The notes beneath the pieces are model-generated. The model worked only from the letters and a program-made list of their open reading frames with translations. It was not told the DNA's origin and made no database searches. Both the position numbers and the translations under genes were made by a program. A stretch of DNA of 64,000 bases from a virus: the IMG/VR virus record IMGVR_UViG_3300042691_039521, positions 1 through 64,000 of that record; one strand, 5' to 3'. This document shows, piece by piece, positions 6,191 to 13,926 of the stretch (position 1 is its first letter; every line of letters starts with the position of its first letter).

Positions 6191-7240
6191 TTAGAGTGTA
6201 ACTGATTTTGGATCAACCATCAGTTGTCGGAACTTGATTAATGCATCACCGGAAAGTGGCACGCCACCATTCAAATTCGTGTCGAAGTAACACGAACCGG
6301 GGGAGCCAATCTCAATAAGATGATTATACCATTCTTGCATTTCTGCTGCGCCCGAGGCTGTATGATCCTTATTGCCCCATTCACCTATTGCAATTCTTAT
6401 ATTTTTTTGCTTACAGAAGGCAAGTGTATTCAACCACATTTGAGTTTTTTGAGTAGTTGAGCTTGCTTCTACGTAATGGTCGATACCCATAAAGTCCCAA
6501 ATACCATCTACCCAATAATCTGCGGGATTCCGCCCACTACGTGTGTCCCAAGTCCATGCCATTAAAATTGGGGCGAATGCTACATTTTTAACTCCGGAAG
6601 CATTAAGCAGTTGACGAATATGTGTTTGCATAGCCCGCCAATCAGGTTCTGTACCCTGTCCCTCATCTGGATATGCTGTGCCGTTTCCACCTTCTGGTTC
6701 GTGATGAACACTAAACCATACAGGTTTTTGTAGAGAACCAAGAGACTTGATTAAAGCGATTAGTTCATTATCTAGTTGTCCTGCTGCAGTGTTTTTCCAA
6801 GAAACACTTACCTTGTTAATATTTGTTAACTTAATTGAAACCCAAGGGAGACGCCCAGCGGTATGATCAGCTTTACATGCTGAAATTAGTGAGCTTGCTT
6901 GATCAAGTCTCCAAAATGTTCTACGAACGCCAACTGGCACCCCGGCCGCTGTTTCGTGTGGAGTTGGAATCCCATTAGACATATAACTACAACCCCAACG
7001 AATCTTTCCCGCACCTGGGTCGCCAGGAAACGTTAATGTTTGTGCAGAAGGTTCGGGAGTGGAAGAATTTTCTAGAAGTCTTAGACGATCCTTAATGTCT
7101 TGCATACCTAAAAGAATATCTCTATTTGATTCTGCTAATCCAGCAATTTGCTGGCTTTGTTCGGTAACAGTTTGGTTTAATTCATTGATTTGCTTTTGTT
7201 TTTCCTCTAAGAGAGGGAAAATATCTGGATCAACGCCCAT
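6191..7240 (-). CDS. GH26-like glycoside hydrolase with N-terminal coiled coil
   Basis: This is a 349-residue protein read from the ATG at 7240, which has AAAGGAGAAAAA before it; a longer frame to 7333 would run through the promoter. Residues about 10-60 form a coiled coil (heptads of I/L with Gln and Glu) and suggest trimerisation. The rest matches a (beta/alpha)8 glycosidase of the GH26 type. WFSVHHEPE near residue 178 should carry the acid/base Glu and IAIGEWG near 285 the nucleophile Glu. GH26 enzymes cut beta-mannans and related polymers. There is no signal peptide. It could be a tail-associated or released depolymerase. It is first in the operon from the 7271-7299 promoter. Confidence 0.72.
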   Translation of the reverse strand: MGVDPDIFPLLEEKQKQINELNQTVTEQSQQIAGLAESNRDILLGMQDIKDRLRLLENSSTPEPSAQTLTFPGDPGAGKIRWGCSYMSNGIPTPHETAAGVPVGVRRTFWRLDQASSLISACKADHTAGRLPWVSIKLTNINKVSVSWKNTAAGQLDNELIALIKSLGSLQKPVWFSVHHEPEGGNGTAYPDEGQGTEPDWRAMQTHIRQLLNASGVKNVAFAPILMAWTWDTRSGRNPADYWVDGIWDFMGIDHYVEASSTTQKTQMWLNTLAFCKQKNIRIAIGEWGNKDHTASGAAEMQEWYNHLIEIGSPGSCYFDTNLNGGVPLSGDALIKFRQLMVDPKSVTL

Positions 7241-7270
7241 TTTTTCTCCTTTATGATTAGTTCTATATAC

Positions 7271-7299
7271 AGTATATCGTATAAGTTCCATTTTGTCAA
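7271..7299 (-). promoter_or_regulatory. Consensus sigma-70 promoter, leftward
   Basis: On the - strand, TTGACA (7299-7294) and TATACT (7276-7271) are separated by 17 bases. It is placed to start transcription about 25 bases before the ribosome-binding site of the gene starting at 7240 and to drive the whole leftward operon down to 3466. Confidence 0.88.
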
Positions 7300-7301
7300 C
7301 T

Positions 7302-7321
7302 GACGATATTTGAATTGACAA
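7302..7321 (+). promoter_or_regulatory. Candidate WhiG/FliA-type promoter before phoH (site B)
   Basis: GACGATAT at 7302-7309 resembles the GCCGATAA -10 of WhiG/FliA sigma factors. A TAAG-type -35 (TAAGTTCC from 7282) lies 16 bases upstream, the spacing known for WhiG promoters. The second block, TGACAA, is a poor match to TAGGA. It lies 30 bases before the phoH start. I saw no sigma-70 promoter for this gene. Confidence 0.45.
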
Positions 7322-7351
7322 TCTATTTCCCAAGCGAAGGAGGGCGTTATT

Positions 7352-8617
7352 TTGCTCTATGTATTGGATACTTCAGTTATTCTTGCCGACCCGAAATGCT
7401 TAGAAAGGTTGTCTAACAAAAATATTATTATTCCACTTATAGTTTTAACAGAGTTGGAGGCTAAAAGAAATCATCCAGATCTTGGTTTTGCTGCTCGGTC
7501 TGCTTTAAGAAAACTTGAAGAATATAGAAAAATTAGAAACTTAACTGAAGAAATCCAAACAGAAAATGGTGGAACTTTACGAATTGAAGTTAATCATATT
7601 GATGAGTCTGGTTTACCGAAAGCCTTGCAGGTTCCAGAAAATGATAATAGGATTTTAGCAGTTGCATCTAATCTTTCAAAGAAATATGATGTTACCCTTT
7701 TAACAAAAGATTTACCTTTAAGATTAAAGGCTTCTATTGCCGGCCTTGAGGCTTCTGATTACAGAACAGATAACATTGATGTTGACTGGAGTGGTCTAGT
7801 TGAGGTTAGTGTATCAGAATATTTAATAGATGATTTGTATGAACATGGTTCTGTTTTCGTACATGATCTTGTTAAATATCCGGTGAATACAGGTATAATT
7901 TTGAAGTCTAGTAATTCTTCTAGTTCAGCTTTAGCGAGGCTAACTAAAAAGGGTGACGTTAAATTAGTTAGAGATACTCATTTATTTGATGTGAGAGGTC
8001 GAAGTGCTGAACAAAGAATCGCTTTGGACATTCTATCTGATGATAGCGTCGGAATTGTTTCTCTTGCCGGAAAAGCTGGTACAGGAAAATCACTTCTCGC
8101 TATCGCCGCTGGACTTGAATCAGTGGTTGAGAAAAGGTCTAAAAATAAAGTTACAGTGTTTCGACCACTTTATGCAGTCGGGGGACAAGATATCGGTTTT
8201 CTCCCAGGAACTGCTGAGGAAAAAATGGAACCATGGACCGCTGCAGTATTCGACGCTCTTGAAGCCTTCTGCGGACCAGAAGTTATCGAACAAGTAATTG
8301 AGGAAGAATTATTAGAAGTTTTACCTTTGACTTATATACGAGGAAGAACATTAAATAACAGTTTCATCATCATTGACGAAGCACAAAATTTATCAGAGAT
8401 GGTTCTTTTGACAGCATTAAGTAGAACAGGAAATAATGCAAAAGTAGTTATGACCCATGATGTTGGGCAAAGAGATAATCTCAGGGTGGGGAAATATGAT
8501 GGGATTTCGGCGGTTGTAAATAAGTTATCAGGAAATGAATTATTCGCACATATTACATTGAGAAAGAGCGAAAGATCGCCTATTGCCGAATTAGTTTCCA
8601 GCGTATTGGAAGGATAG
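7352..8617 (+). CDS. phoH: PIN-PhoH family ATPase
   Basis: This is a 421-residue fusion. Residues 1-150 are a PIN nuclease domain with VLDTSVILADP, an LTELEAKR strand, and the NRILAVA and LLTKDLPLR elements that supply the acidic residues. Residues 210-420 are a PhoH ATPase with Walker A GKAGTGKS (about 241-248) and Walker B FIIIDEAQN (about 338-346). The domain order matches bacterial YlaK/PhoH2 proteins, which couple RNA cleavage to helicase activity. PhoH is common in phages but its role is unclear. The start is TTG behind GAAGGAGGGCG; no ATG would keep the PIN N-terminus. Confidence 0.9.
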   Translation: MLYVLDTSVILADPKCLERLSNKNIIIPLIVLTELEAKRNHPDLGFAARSALRKLEEYRKIRNLTEEIQTENGGTLRIEVNHIDESGLPKALQVPENDNRILAVASNLSKKYDVTLLTKDLPLRLKASIAGLEASDYRTDNIDVDWSGLVEVSVSEYLIDDLYEHGSVFVHDLVKYPVNTGIILKSSNSSSSALARLTKKGDVKLVRDTHLFDVRGRSAEQRIALDILSDDSVGIVSLAGKAGTGKSLLAIAAGLESVVEKRSKNKVTVFRPLYAVGGQDIGFLPGTAEEKMEPWTAAVFDALEAFCGPEVIEQVIEEELLEVLPLTYIRGRTLNNSFIIIDEAQNLSEMVLLTALSRTGNNAKVVMTHDVGQRDNLRVGKYDGISAVVNKLSGNELFAHITLRKSERSPIAELVSSVLEG

Positions 8618-8619
8618 AG

Positions 8620-9522
8620 ATGAATTGGTATAAATTTCTTAAAAGCATTTTTGGAACAAAAACGGCTGATAAACTAACCAATTATCAGTATTGGACAATT
8701 CCGATGGCGGAAAACATCGACCCCCCTCGTATTAGAGATAAGGTATCTCCAGATGGATCAATAAATTGGGAACCAGAGGTCGTTGATCTATACGTAGATT
8801 TTCGCGGTCGCCCTATGGCTGATGGTGTAATGACCGGTAATGCTGCTCAGCTAGGCACGGATCAGTATCGCTCTCTTACGTGGGGTTATGCAATTTGGGG
8901 TCAGATTGGAGCGCAAAATCCTGAATATAAGACTAGAATCCCCAGACCAAAGAGTGGCTGGTACTGGATAACTGGTCATCCGGTTCCATCTTATGATGAG
9001 GGTTGCATTATTACAGAGCCTCATGCAACCCAAAAGATCATTCATGAGATGGTTCAGTTTGATCCAAATCAGCCAGAGAATGTATTGTCAAATCAAGCCT
9101 TGACATGGGGCAAATGGGTTAATGGTGATCTTGTAGCCGGTAAATCAAGTTCTGCTACTGGTGGTTCTATATCCACATATTTATGGACTCCTTGGTCAAA
9201 AGAGAATCCTCACCGTTTGTCAATAGTTGTTTGGGACTATATTGGTGCCGATGGCACTTATGTAGACAAGGGTGTTGAGGCGGGTCGCCTCATTATGCTT
9301 GATCCAAATAGTGAATCTTACAAGAATATGGTTGCTCTTGGTGGAGAATGTGCAGCTATTGCAAAGGCTGCAGCAGAGTTTGGTGTGTTGGTTGCTGATC
9401 GTAGAGTTGGAGTAGCGACCCCACAGGGTGGTTCTTTCAGAATTCAACCCGGTGGTCAGTGGCAGTCCACGAACCTTAATCAATTAAAGATTAAGCATAG
9501 CGATTTCGTGTACGCAAAATGA
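8620..9522 (+). CDS. Hypothetical protein of 300 residues
   Basis: I do not recognise this protein. It starts two bases after the phoH stop behind GGAAGGATAGAG and overlaps the next start (ATGA). It has no signal peptide or membrane segment. Trp, Tyr, Gly and Asp are abundant and beta-strand-like stretches dominate (SGWYWITGHPVPSYDEGCII, YLWTPWSKENPHRLSIVVWD). This looks like an extracellular or virion protein, perhaps carbohydrate-binding. It sits between PhoH and a lipoprotein gene, outside the structural module. Confidence 0.6.
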   Translation: MNWYKFLKSIFGTKTADKLTNYQYWTIPMAENIDPPRIRDKVSPDGSINWEPEVVDLYVDFRGRPMADGVMTGNAAQLGTDQYRSLTWGYAIWGQIGAQNPEYKTRIPRPKSGWYWITGHPVPSYDEGCIITEPHATQKIIHEMVQFDPNQPENVLSNQALTWGKWVNGDLVAGKSSSATGGSISTYLWTPWSKENPHRLSIVVWDYIGADGTYVDKGVEAGRLIMLDPNSESYKNMVALGGECAAIAKAAAEFGVLVADRRVGVATPQGGSFRIQPGGQWQSTNLNQLKIKHSDFVYAK

Positions 9523-10418
9523 AAAAGATAATTATTCTTATGGCGGCAATTTTGCTTATTGTAAGTTGTCAACCTTCTCCGACAGATGCACGGCGACCAA
9601 AGCCTACAACAACAAGTAGCACCACAACATCAACTACTACCACAAGTATAACTACGACAACAATTGTCGGCTCTGATTCAACTGCTGCTTTGCAAGCAGA
9701 CTTGAATGACGGGTCACTGTTTGTTGATCGTCAGTACATTGTGAATGGTATGCTGAAGCCGCCTGCTAACTCCATTATTACTTTTGGAACAAACGGTTCT
9801 TTTGTTAGAACCATTATCCCCACAGCAAATACCACGCCATTTATTATGATGGAGCAATCTGGTGTTACTATTAGAAATGCTCGGATTACTGGTACAAATC
9901 CATGCTACTGGACAAATACTATTACATATAATCCGGCTTCGATAGGAGAAAAGTATTCTCAGTGGGCCGCTGCTTCAGAGGAACAGGCAGCGTTCTATGT
10001 CAAAAACAAGGCCGGAAATATTATTATTGAGAATGCTATAGTCCGTGATGTATGGGGTGATGCCGTCACCTTATTAGATGCTGGATCTAATATTACTATT
10101 ACCAATCTTGACGCAAGATGTCTAGGTCGCTCAGGTATCTCTAATGTGAATTCAGATAGAGTAACGGTAACAGGAGGAAAAGTATCAGGTGCATTTTGGT
10201 GGGCGCTGAATATTGAGCCATTTAATACTCGCGTGGTATCGAATTACCGTGTAAGTGGAATGGAAATTGGTTACTCTAGAAACTATTGGCTTTTTGTTGG
10301 TGGTCCATATTTTAACTGTCAAGTATTTAATGTAGATGCTACTGGAAATACTTTATTACCAACAAGCAGTAGACCAGCACAAGTAAATAGTTGTGCTGTT
10401 TCTCAGGTGAAATATTAA
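9519..10418 (+). CDS. Phage-encoded lipoprotein with beta-helix domain
   Basis: This is a 299-residue predicted lipoprotein. A short basic N-terminus and a hydrophobic helix end in lipobox LIVSC, with lipidation at Cys17. A Thr/Ser-only linker at about 30-50 probably spans the cell wall and could be glycosylated. The rest has repeated short strands (SGVTIRNARITG, NIIIENAIVRDV, SNITITNLDARC, DRVTVTGGKVSG) typical of a right-handed parallel beta-helix, as in pectate lyases and tail spikes. It should be displayed on the infected host surface. Candidate roles are superinfection exclusion, receptor masking or glycan cleavage; none is shown. Confidence 0.75.
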   Translation: MKKIIILMAAILLIVSCQPSPTDARRPKPTTTSSTTTSTTTTSITTTTIVGSDSTAALQADLNDGSLFVDRQYIVNGMLKPPANSIITFGTNGSFVRTIIPTANTTPFIMMEQSGVTIRNARITGTNPCYWTNTITYNPASIGEKYSQWAAASEEQAAFYVKNKAGNIIIENAIVRDVWGDAVTLLDAGSNITITNLDARCLGRSGISNVNSDRVTVTGGKVSGAFWWALNIEPFNTRVVSNYRVSGMEIGYSRNYWLFVGGPYFNCQVFNVDATGNTLLPTSSRPAQVNSCAVSQVKY

Positions 10419-10627
10419 TGAAAATCAAAACTCATTTTCCATTAGATTTGCCACATATACCCTTAATGCCAAAACATCATGTAGATAAAATTGTTAAAAA
10501 AGTTCTAAAAGAACAAGTTGGAAAAGTTGTTGAAATAGAAATTGATGGCGAATCTTTCGAAGCAACTATCATAAAAATTATTAAAGTAGATGGTGGCTTT
10601 GATACAACAATTGAATATGAAGATTAA
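10418..10627 (+). CDS. Small basic hypothetical protein
   Basis: This is a 69-residue protein read from the ATG at 10418 (MKIKTHFPL), which overlaps the previous TAA by one base. A start at 10391 is possible but lies inside the lipoprotein gene. The sequence (Lys-rich helix, then KVVEIEIDGESFEATIIKI) looks like a small beta-barrel. Its stop overlaps that of the converging gene at 10624. Confidence 0.55.
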   Translation: MKIKTHFPLDLPHIPLMPKHHVDKIVKKVLKEQVGKVVEIEIDGESFEATIIKIIKVDGGFDTTIEYED

Positions 10628-10779
10628 TCCTCTTTAAAGAATTCTTCCCAGCCTTCTTTTTTAATTACATGTTCATATCTAACAGTAAAGCCTCCACCCT
10701 TTCTTGGTGTGAGGCTTCTTACTATTATCTCATAAACTTTTGGTTTCCCTGGCTGATCTTCTGAATCTGTTACTCTCAA
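10624..10779 (-). CDS. Small hypothetical protein with TTG start
   Basis: This 51-residue protein (begins LRVTDSEDQP) reads from a TTG that overlaps the glycosyltransferase stop (TTGA), with TAAGGACC upstream. It resembles the converging small gene at 10418-10627 in size and beta-rich character. The two genes share the four bases TTAA at their stops. No family is known. Confidence 0.45.
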   Translation of the reverse strand: MRVTDSEDQPGKPKVYEIIVRSLTPRKGGGFTVRYEHVIKKEGWEEFFKED

Positions 10780-11945
10780 TAGTTGGTCCTTACTCCATAT
10801 CTCAAACTAAGATTTCCGCTCCAATCAGAGTAGAATCCTCCACCATTGTATAGATCAATAAGTTGTTGAAAATAGTTATCATATTTCCATTTAACAACTT
10901 CTGTTGAAAAATTATTAACTGCATACTTTCTTACGTCTGCTGGCCGCAAATGACTAGCATATTCCGCTGCCTTTGTGGCTTCTCCTATTGTTCTAAACCT
11001 GAAGCCGGAAATATCTGGAATCACTGTTTCAGTAAAAGCTCCAAAATCTGAAGCGACAACCGGAGTTCCGCAGAGCATTGATTCAATTGAAACACCACCA
11101 AAGGGTTCAATATATGTTGTAGGCACGAAAGTTGCCAAAGCTCCACCCATTAACTGAGAACGCTGTGCTGGTTCAACGGAACCAATATGTTCGATATGAT
11201 CACCCTCATATCTCATTCCATCTTCAGCCACAACATAACCATCACCTTGCTCAAGAACGCCTTGTCCAGCCATGATAAGCTTTTTACCAAGTCGCCTAGT
11301 GGCCTCAACAGCTATTTCGGCTCCTTTTCGCTGTATGAGTCTACCAATAAAAAGGTAGTAATCTTCTTTATTTAATTGTAATTCAAAATCATTTAGATCA
11401 AAATAATTTGGAATTACAGAATCATAGAATTTACCATCGTCTGTATGAAGACTACCATAAACCCAATGCATGTGAGAATATGATTCGAAAACTTTAAAGT
11501 TTGCAAATACACCAGTATAACCTATACCATATTCTACAACTATTGCGTCAGGAAAAGCATCTGCTATTTGTTTTTGACAATGCCCAGCGATTAGGCAAAT
11601 AATATCATTTTTTTGATATCTTTTTCGAATTTCTTCAATAGCTTTATTATTACCTTTCACCCAATGTTCATCACCTGGATTCCAAGTAATATTATAGAAT
11701 TTAGTCTTATAGTCGTGGTTGCCGAACCATTTCTCTTGGTCCGCATCTGAATAAATGGTAATATGTTCTTTTGCATCCATCTCTGGATGCTCGCCATGAT
11801 ATGAGTATATATCATATCCAATAGACGCCATCATATTACAAAAATTATAGTGCTTCATCGTGTAAGCACAAAGAGAATGTTTTTTACTTGCCTGTGTATG
11901 AGGGAGTCCTACAACATGTAGGCCAGACTTACCCAACATAAGCAT
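10776..11945 (-). CDS. Glycosyltransferase, GT4/GT-B fold
   Basis: This 389-residue protein has the C-terminal half of GT4 enzymes. YYLFIGRLIQRKGAEIAVEA gives the sugar-nucleotide domain start. EPFGGVSIESMLCGTPVVAS is the E-x7-E motif that binds the nucleotide-sugar phosphate and ribose, and ETVIPDISGFRFRT follows. The N-terminal half has HTQASKKHSLCAYT and an EYGIGYTG element. It transfers a sugar from a nucleotide sugar to an unknown acceptor (DNA, protein or wall glycan). It lies apart from the glycan cassette at 22-28 kb. ATGs at 11945 and 11939 are both possible starts. Confidence 0.82.
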   Translation of the reverse strand: MLMLGKSGLHVVGLPHTQASKKHSLCAYTMKHYNFCNMMASIGYDIYSYHGEHPEMDAKEHITIYSDADQEKWFGNHDYKTKFYNITWNPGDEHWVKGNNKAIEEIRKRYQKNDIICLIAGHCQKQIADAFPDAIVVEYGIGYTGVFANFKVFESYSHMHWVYGSLHTDDGKFYDSVIPNYFDLNDFELQLNKEDYYLFIGRLIQRKGAEIAVEATRRLGKKLIMAGQGVLEQGDGYVVAEDGMRYEGDHIEHIGSVEPAQRSQLMGGALATFVPTTYIEPFGGVSIESMLCGTPVVASDFGAFTETVIPDISGFRFRTIGEATKAAEYASHLRPADVRKYAVNNFSTEVVKWKYDNYFQQLIDLYNGGGFYSDWSGNLSLRYGVRTNY

Positions 11946-12123
11946 CTACAACAATGCCGTCTTCTATTTGCATTGAAACACGGTCATCTTTTGTATCAGT
12001 ATTTCTAATGAAAAATTCGTTATCTTTTCTTGTAATGCGCCAAAAATATTGATTCTTTTCAATCACATTTTTAGCATCCTGTTCTTTTAATCCAATTATT
12101 GATGATGGTCTAAAAATTCTCAT
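11929..12123 (-). CDS. Peptidase inhibitor I78-like small protein
   Basis: This is a 64-residue protein read from the ATG at 12123, which has ATAAGGAAAG before it; the longer frame from 12159 overlaps thyX. It fits the I78/potato-inhibitor-I pattern: Gly-Leu with an adjacent helix (LKEQDAKNVIEKN), a central strand WRITRKDNE, a reactive-loop Thr-Asp region (NTDTKDDRVSMQIEDG), and the closing VVDAYVG. Family members inhibit serine proteases. A phage protein could block a host protease, but the target is unknown. It overlaps the glycosyltransferase start. Confidence 0.6.
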   Translation of the reverse strand: MRIFRPSSIIGLKEQDAKNVIEKNQYFWRITRKDNEFFIRNTDTKDDRVSMQIEDGIVVDAYVG

Positions 12124-12131
12124 ATCTTTCC

Positions 12132-12920
12132 TTATATCATATGTCGTAATTGTTTCCAACCGTTAAGATTTCCCTGCGGAGCAAACATTCCGGCTGGTGT
12201 TGCAATCATTTCATATGGAGCATAATGTTTAGGATCTGCATTAAAAAGTCTTTCTTCTAGTTCAAGATCTTTTTCTATATCCCATCCACCCTGGTTGCCA
12301 TATGATGTTTTTGCTACCCTAGCCACAGAAGCCTTTTTTAATAGCTCTATAGTGTATTCACTTTTCTCTTGTTCGGTAATATATGGTAGATGCCACTCAC
12401 CAACTTCTACAAGTTTTGGTTCAGAATTTTCAAGAGCTTCTTTTATTTTCTCTGCCAATACCTTAAATTCTGGTTGAGCATCTGAATGTATGCGTTGCCG
12501 AAACATGTTTTCCCAATCTACAGAAGATATAACGTTTGTTTGCCATAGATATGGTTCTAATATTCTTGCTGCCGTTTGTTTGTGCACATTCATTTTTTGT
12601 AGATATGTTGCATAATCTACCGCAGCGTTTGCTGATTCTATCCAAACAGATTCAGCTTCTATTCTTTCTTCTTCGCTGAGTTCTTCTTCGGCTACCATGC
12701 CTCTTTGATTTTTACCCCAATATACGGGTATAGCTGGATTTTGTTTTACTTCCTTTATTCTTTTAGTTAAAGGAATAGCTCTAGAAGATTGTGCTGACCT
12801 TGACCACATTCTATATGTATTTACTTCTGGTAAAATGAAGCGATGAAATGTACATTCTATGGTTGTTAGCCTATAATCTTCTGGTGATATACTGTCAAGT
12901 ATAATAGTTGCATTAATCAT
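12132..12920 (-). CDS. thyX: FAD-dependent thymidylate synthase ThyX
   Basis: This is a 262-residue enzyme of the flavin-dependent thymidylate synthase family, which methylates dUMP to dTMP with methylene-tetrahydrofolate and NADPH. The signature, usually RHRxxSxNxxSxR, is present as YRMWSRSAQSSR at residues 36-47. The first His-Arg is changed to Tyr-Arg-Met and the invariant active Asn to Ser-Ala. The C-terminus has NGWKQLRHM and a PQGNLNGWKQ loop. These changes mean activity should be tested. With dCMP deaminase (5343) and ribonucleotide reductase (17597) it forms the phage dTTP route. Confidence 0.87.
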   Translation of the reverse strand: MINATIILDSISPEDYRLTTIECTFHRFILPEVNTYRMWSRSAQSSRAIPLTKRIKEVKQNPAIPVYWGKNQRGMVAEEELSEEERIEAESVWIESANAAVDYATYLQKMNVHKQTAARILEPYLWQTNVISSVDWENMFRQRIHSDAQPEFKVLAEKIKEALENSEPKLVEVGEWHLPYITEQEKSEYTIELLKKASVARVAKTSYGNQGGWDIEKDLELEERLFNADPKHYAPYEMIATPAGMFAPQGNLNGWKQLRHMI

Positions 12921-13023
12921 CTCGTTTTAAAACATTCCAATTCTGTAGTAGCCAAATAGTAAATATCACAACACCTAATACAACAATTATATCAGAAATA
13001 ACATCTAACCACAATATCAGCAT
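12913..13023 (-). CDS. Single-pass small membrane protein
   Basis: This 36-residue protein (begins MLILWLDVIS) is almost entirely one hydrophobic helix followed by a basic/acidic tail, KRDD. It starts on the last base of the stop of the GC-rich gene upstream (TAATG) and overlaps the thyX start. It lies exactly at the left edge of the GC-rich island. It could be a small regulator of a membrane process. It is short, so only moderately supported. Confidence 0.5.
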   Translation of the reverse strand: MLILWLDVISDIIVVLGVVIFTIWLLQNWNVLKRDD

Positions 13024-13490
13024 TATTTTTTCCTGTCGGGGGAGTGCCACGAGTCGGGTGCCTTCTGGCTTGGCGAGATGCCCCAGTGACGATCGGCGCA
13101 CGGCTGTTCCATGCTCTCGGAGTCGTCGCTCCCGCACGTCGGGCAGACCGACGGCCGAGCGGGGCGCACGGTGTCCTTCGTGCCTGAGATGCGGACGGCG
13201 TGGCGCAGTGCATCAGGCAGACGCTGGGCAGCCTCTCGCGCCTGCTGCAACCCGTCACTGATCGGCGTCTCCCCCTCGGGGTCCACCGACCCCACCGCAG
13301 CGGCCAGAGCGTCGGCAAGGATCTGTCGCACCCCGGCGGCGCCGGTTGAGTGCATCGCTTCCTCAACTGCAAGGGCGAGCGCCCGCAGGCGTGCGGCGGC
13401 GTCCACGGCCTCGTCCCGTTCGCGCTTCACCTCGGCGTAGCGTTCGGCCCAGTGATGCGGAGCCGGGTCCTCAGGCGTGGCGTCACTCAC
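13023..13490 (-). CDS. GC-rich-island coiled-coil protein with Cys motif
   Basis: This is a 155-residue protein read from the GTG at 13490, which overlaps the upstream stop (GTGA). An Ala/Arg/Glu-rich helical region (about 15-60) is followed by CPTCGSDD and later single Cys, His and Trp residues (EQPCADRHW, DSWHSPD). Composition and style are those of proteins from high-GC actinophages, and nearly every third codon base is G or C, unlike all neighbours. It is probably a recent transfer. Function is unknown; the Cys pattern suggests zinc. Confidence 0.65.
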   Translation of the reverse strand: MSDATPEDPAPHHWAERYAEVKRERDEAVDAAARLRALALAVEEAMHSTGAAGVRQILADALAAAVGSVDPEGETPISDGLQQAREAAQRLPDALRHAVRISGTKDTVRPARPSVCPTCGSDDSESMEQPCADRHWGISPSQKAPDSWHSPDRKK

Positions 13491-13622
13491 AGCGCCCTCT
13501 CCTTGGCGTAACAGGTCGAGCAGATGTAGGTGTTCCGCTTCGGGAACGGGCGCAGCTCCACGTTGAGTGGCAGGCCACGGCCACAGGTCCGGCAAGCGGG
13601 TGTGGCGTCACCCATCGGTCCC
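13035..13622. other. GC-rich island within AT-rich phage DNA
   Basis: Roughly 590 bases are about two-thirds G+C by eye, against about 40% on both sides. The change is abrupt: AT-rich sequence returns within about 15 bases at both ends. The island holds two complete - strand genes (13023-13490 and 13487-13615) whose starts and stops overlap the AT-rich neighbours. It looks like a cleanly inserted module from a high-GC relative. Confidence 0.8.
13487..13615 (-). CDS. Small zinc-ribbon protein of the GC-rich island
   Basis: This 42-residue protein (begins MGDATPACRTCGRG) has two CxxC knuckles: C8-x2-C11 and C32-x2-C35. That is a minimal zinc ribbon, a common small protein in actinophages. The ATG lies inside the stop of the AT-rich upstream gene (ATGGGTGA) and the stop overlaps the next GTG. 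Coupling is therefore perfect although the base composition changes here. Confidence 0.65.
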   Translation of the reverse strand: MGDATPACRTCGRGLPLNVELRPFPKRNTYICSTCYAKERAL

Positions 13623-13880
13623 CTCCGCTTGCATTGTTTCTAATGTTTTTAACTGTTCAGTCCAACCGAGTTCTTCAAGTTCTCTGAAGATTTTGCCGTT
13701 CATAATTTCGTTCAACTTTAAAGCTAAAGCATAGAAATCTTCAGAGTCTCTTTTCATTCTTGGTGTTTTGCCCTTATCGTCATTGACATAACAGTAGTTA
13801 TTTTTTAATGGAATGATCCGGCGCAAATCTCCAGACCATTCATATTCACCTTTTTTGCTTTTAGATTTTTTAGCACCCAT
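13608..13880 (-). CDS. Small basic hypothetical protein
   Basis: This 90-residue protein starts MGAKKSKSKKGEYEW. It has a Lys-rich N-terminus and a helical C-terminus (FRELEELGWTEQLKTLETM). It could bind nucleic acid, but no domain is recognised. It is the first gene after the leftward promoter at 13917-13946. Its stop overlaps the zinc-ribbon gene of the GC-rich island. Confidence 0.6.
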   Translation of the reverse strand: MGAKKSKSKKGEYEWSGDLRRIIPLKNNYCYVNDDKGKTPRMKRDSEDFYALALKLNEIMNGKIFRELEELGWTEQLKTLETMQAEGTDG

Positions 13881-13906
13881 AATAACTCTTTCTCACGTAA
13901 ATTAAA

Positions 13907-13926
13907 GACGATACATATTGTAGCAC
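13907..13926 (+). promoter_or_regulatory. Candidate sigma-factor-type promoter motif (site C)
   Basis: GACGATACATATTGTAGCAC has ACGATA, seven bases, then TAG, matching the recurring + strand motif, and lies 30 bases before the leader start at 13956. No good -35 is visible. It overlaps the -10 of the leftward promoter at 13917-13946, so the two may interfere. Confidence 0.4.

Noticed and set aside
13111-13687. Several overlapping + strand frames in the GC-rich island
   Set aside because: High GC removes stop codons by chance. The - strand genes have overlaps, zinc knuckles and coupling that these frames lack.
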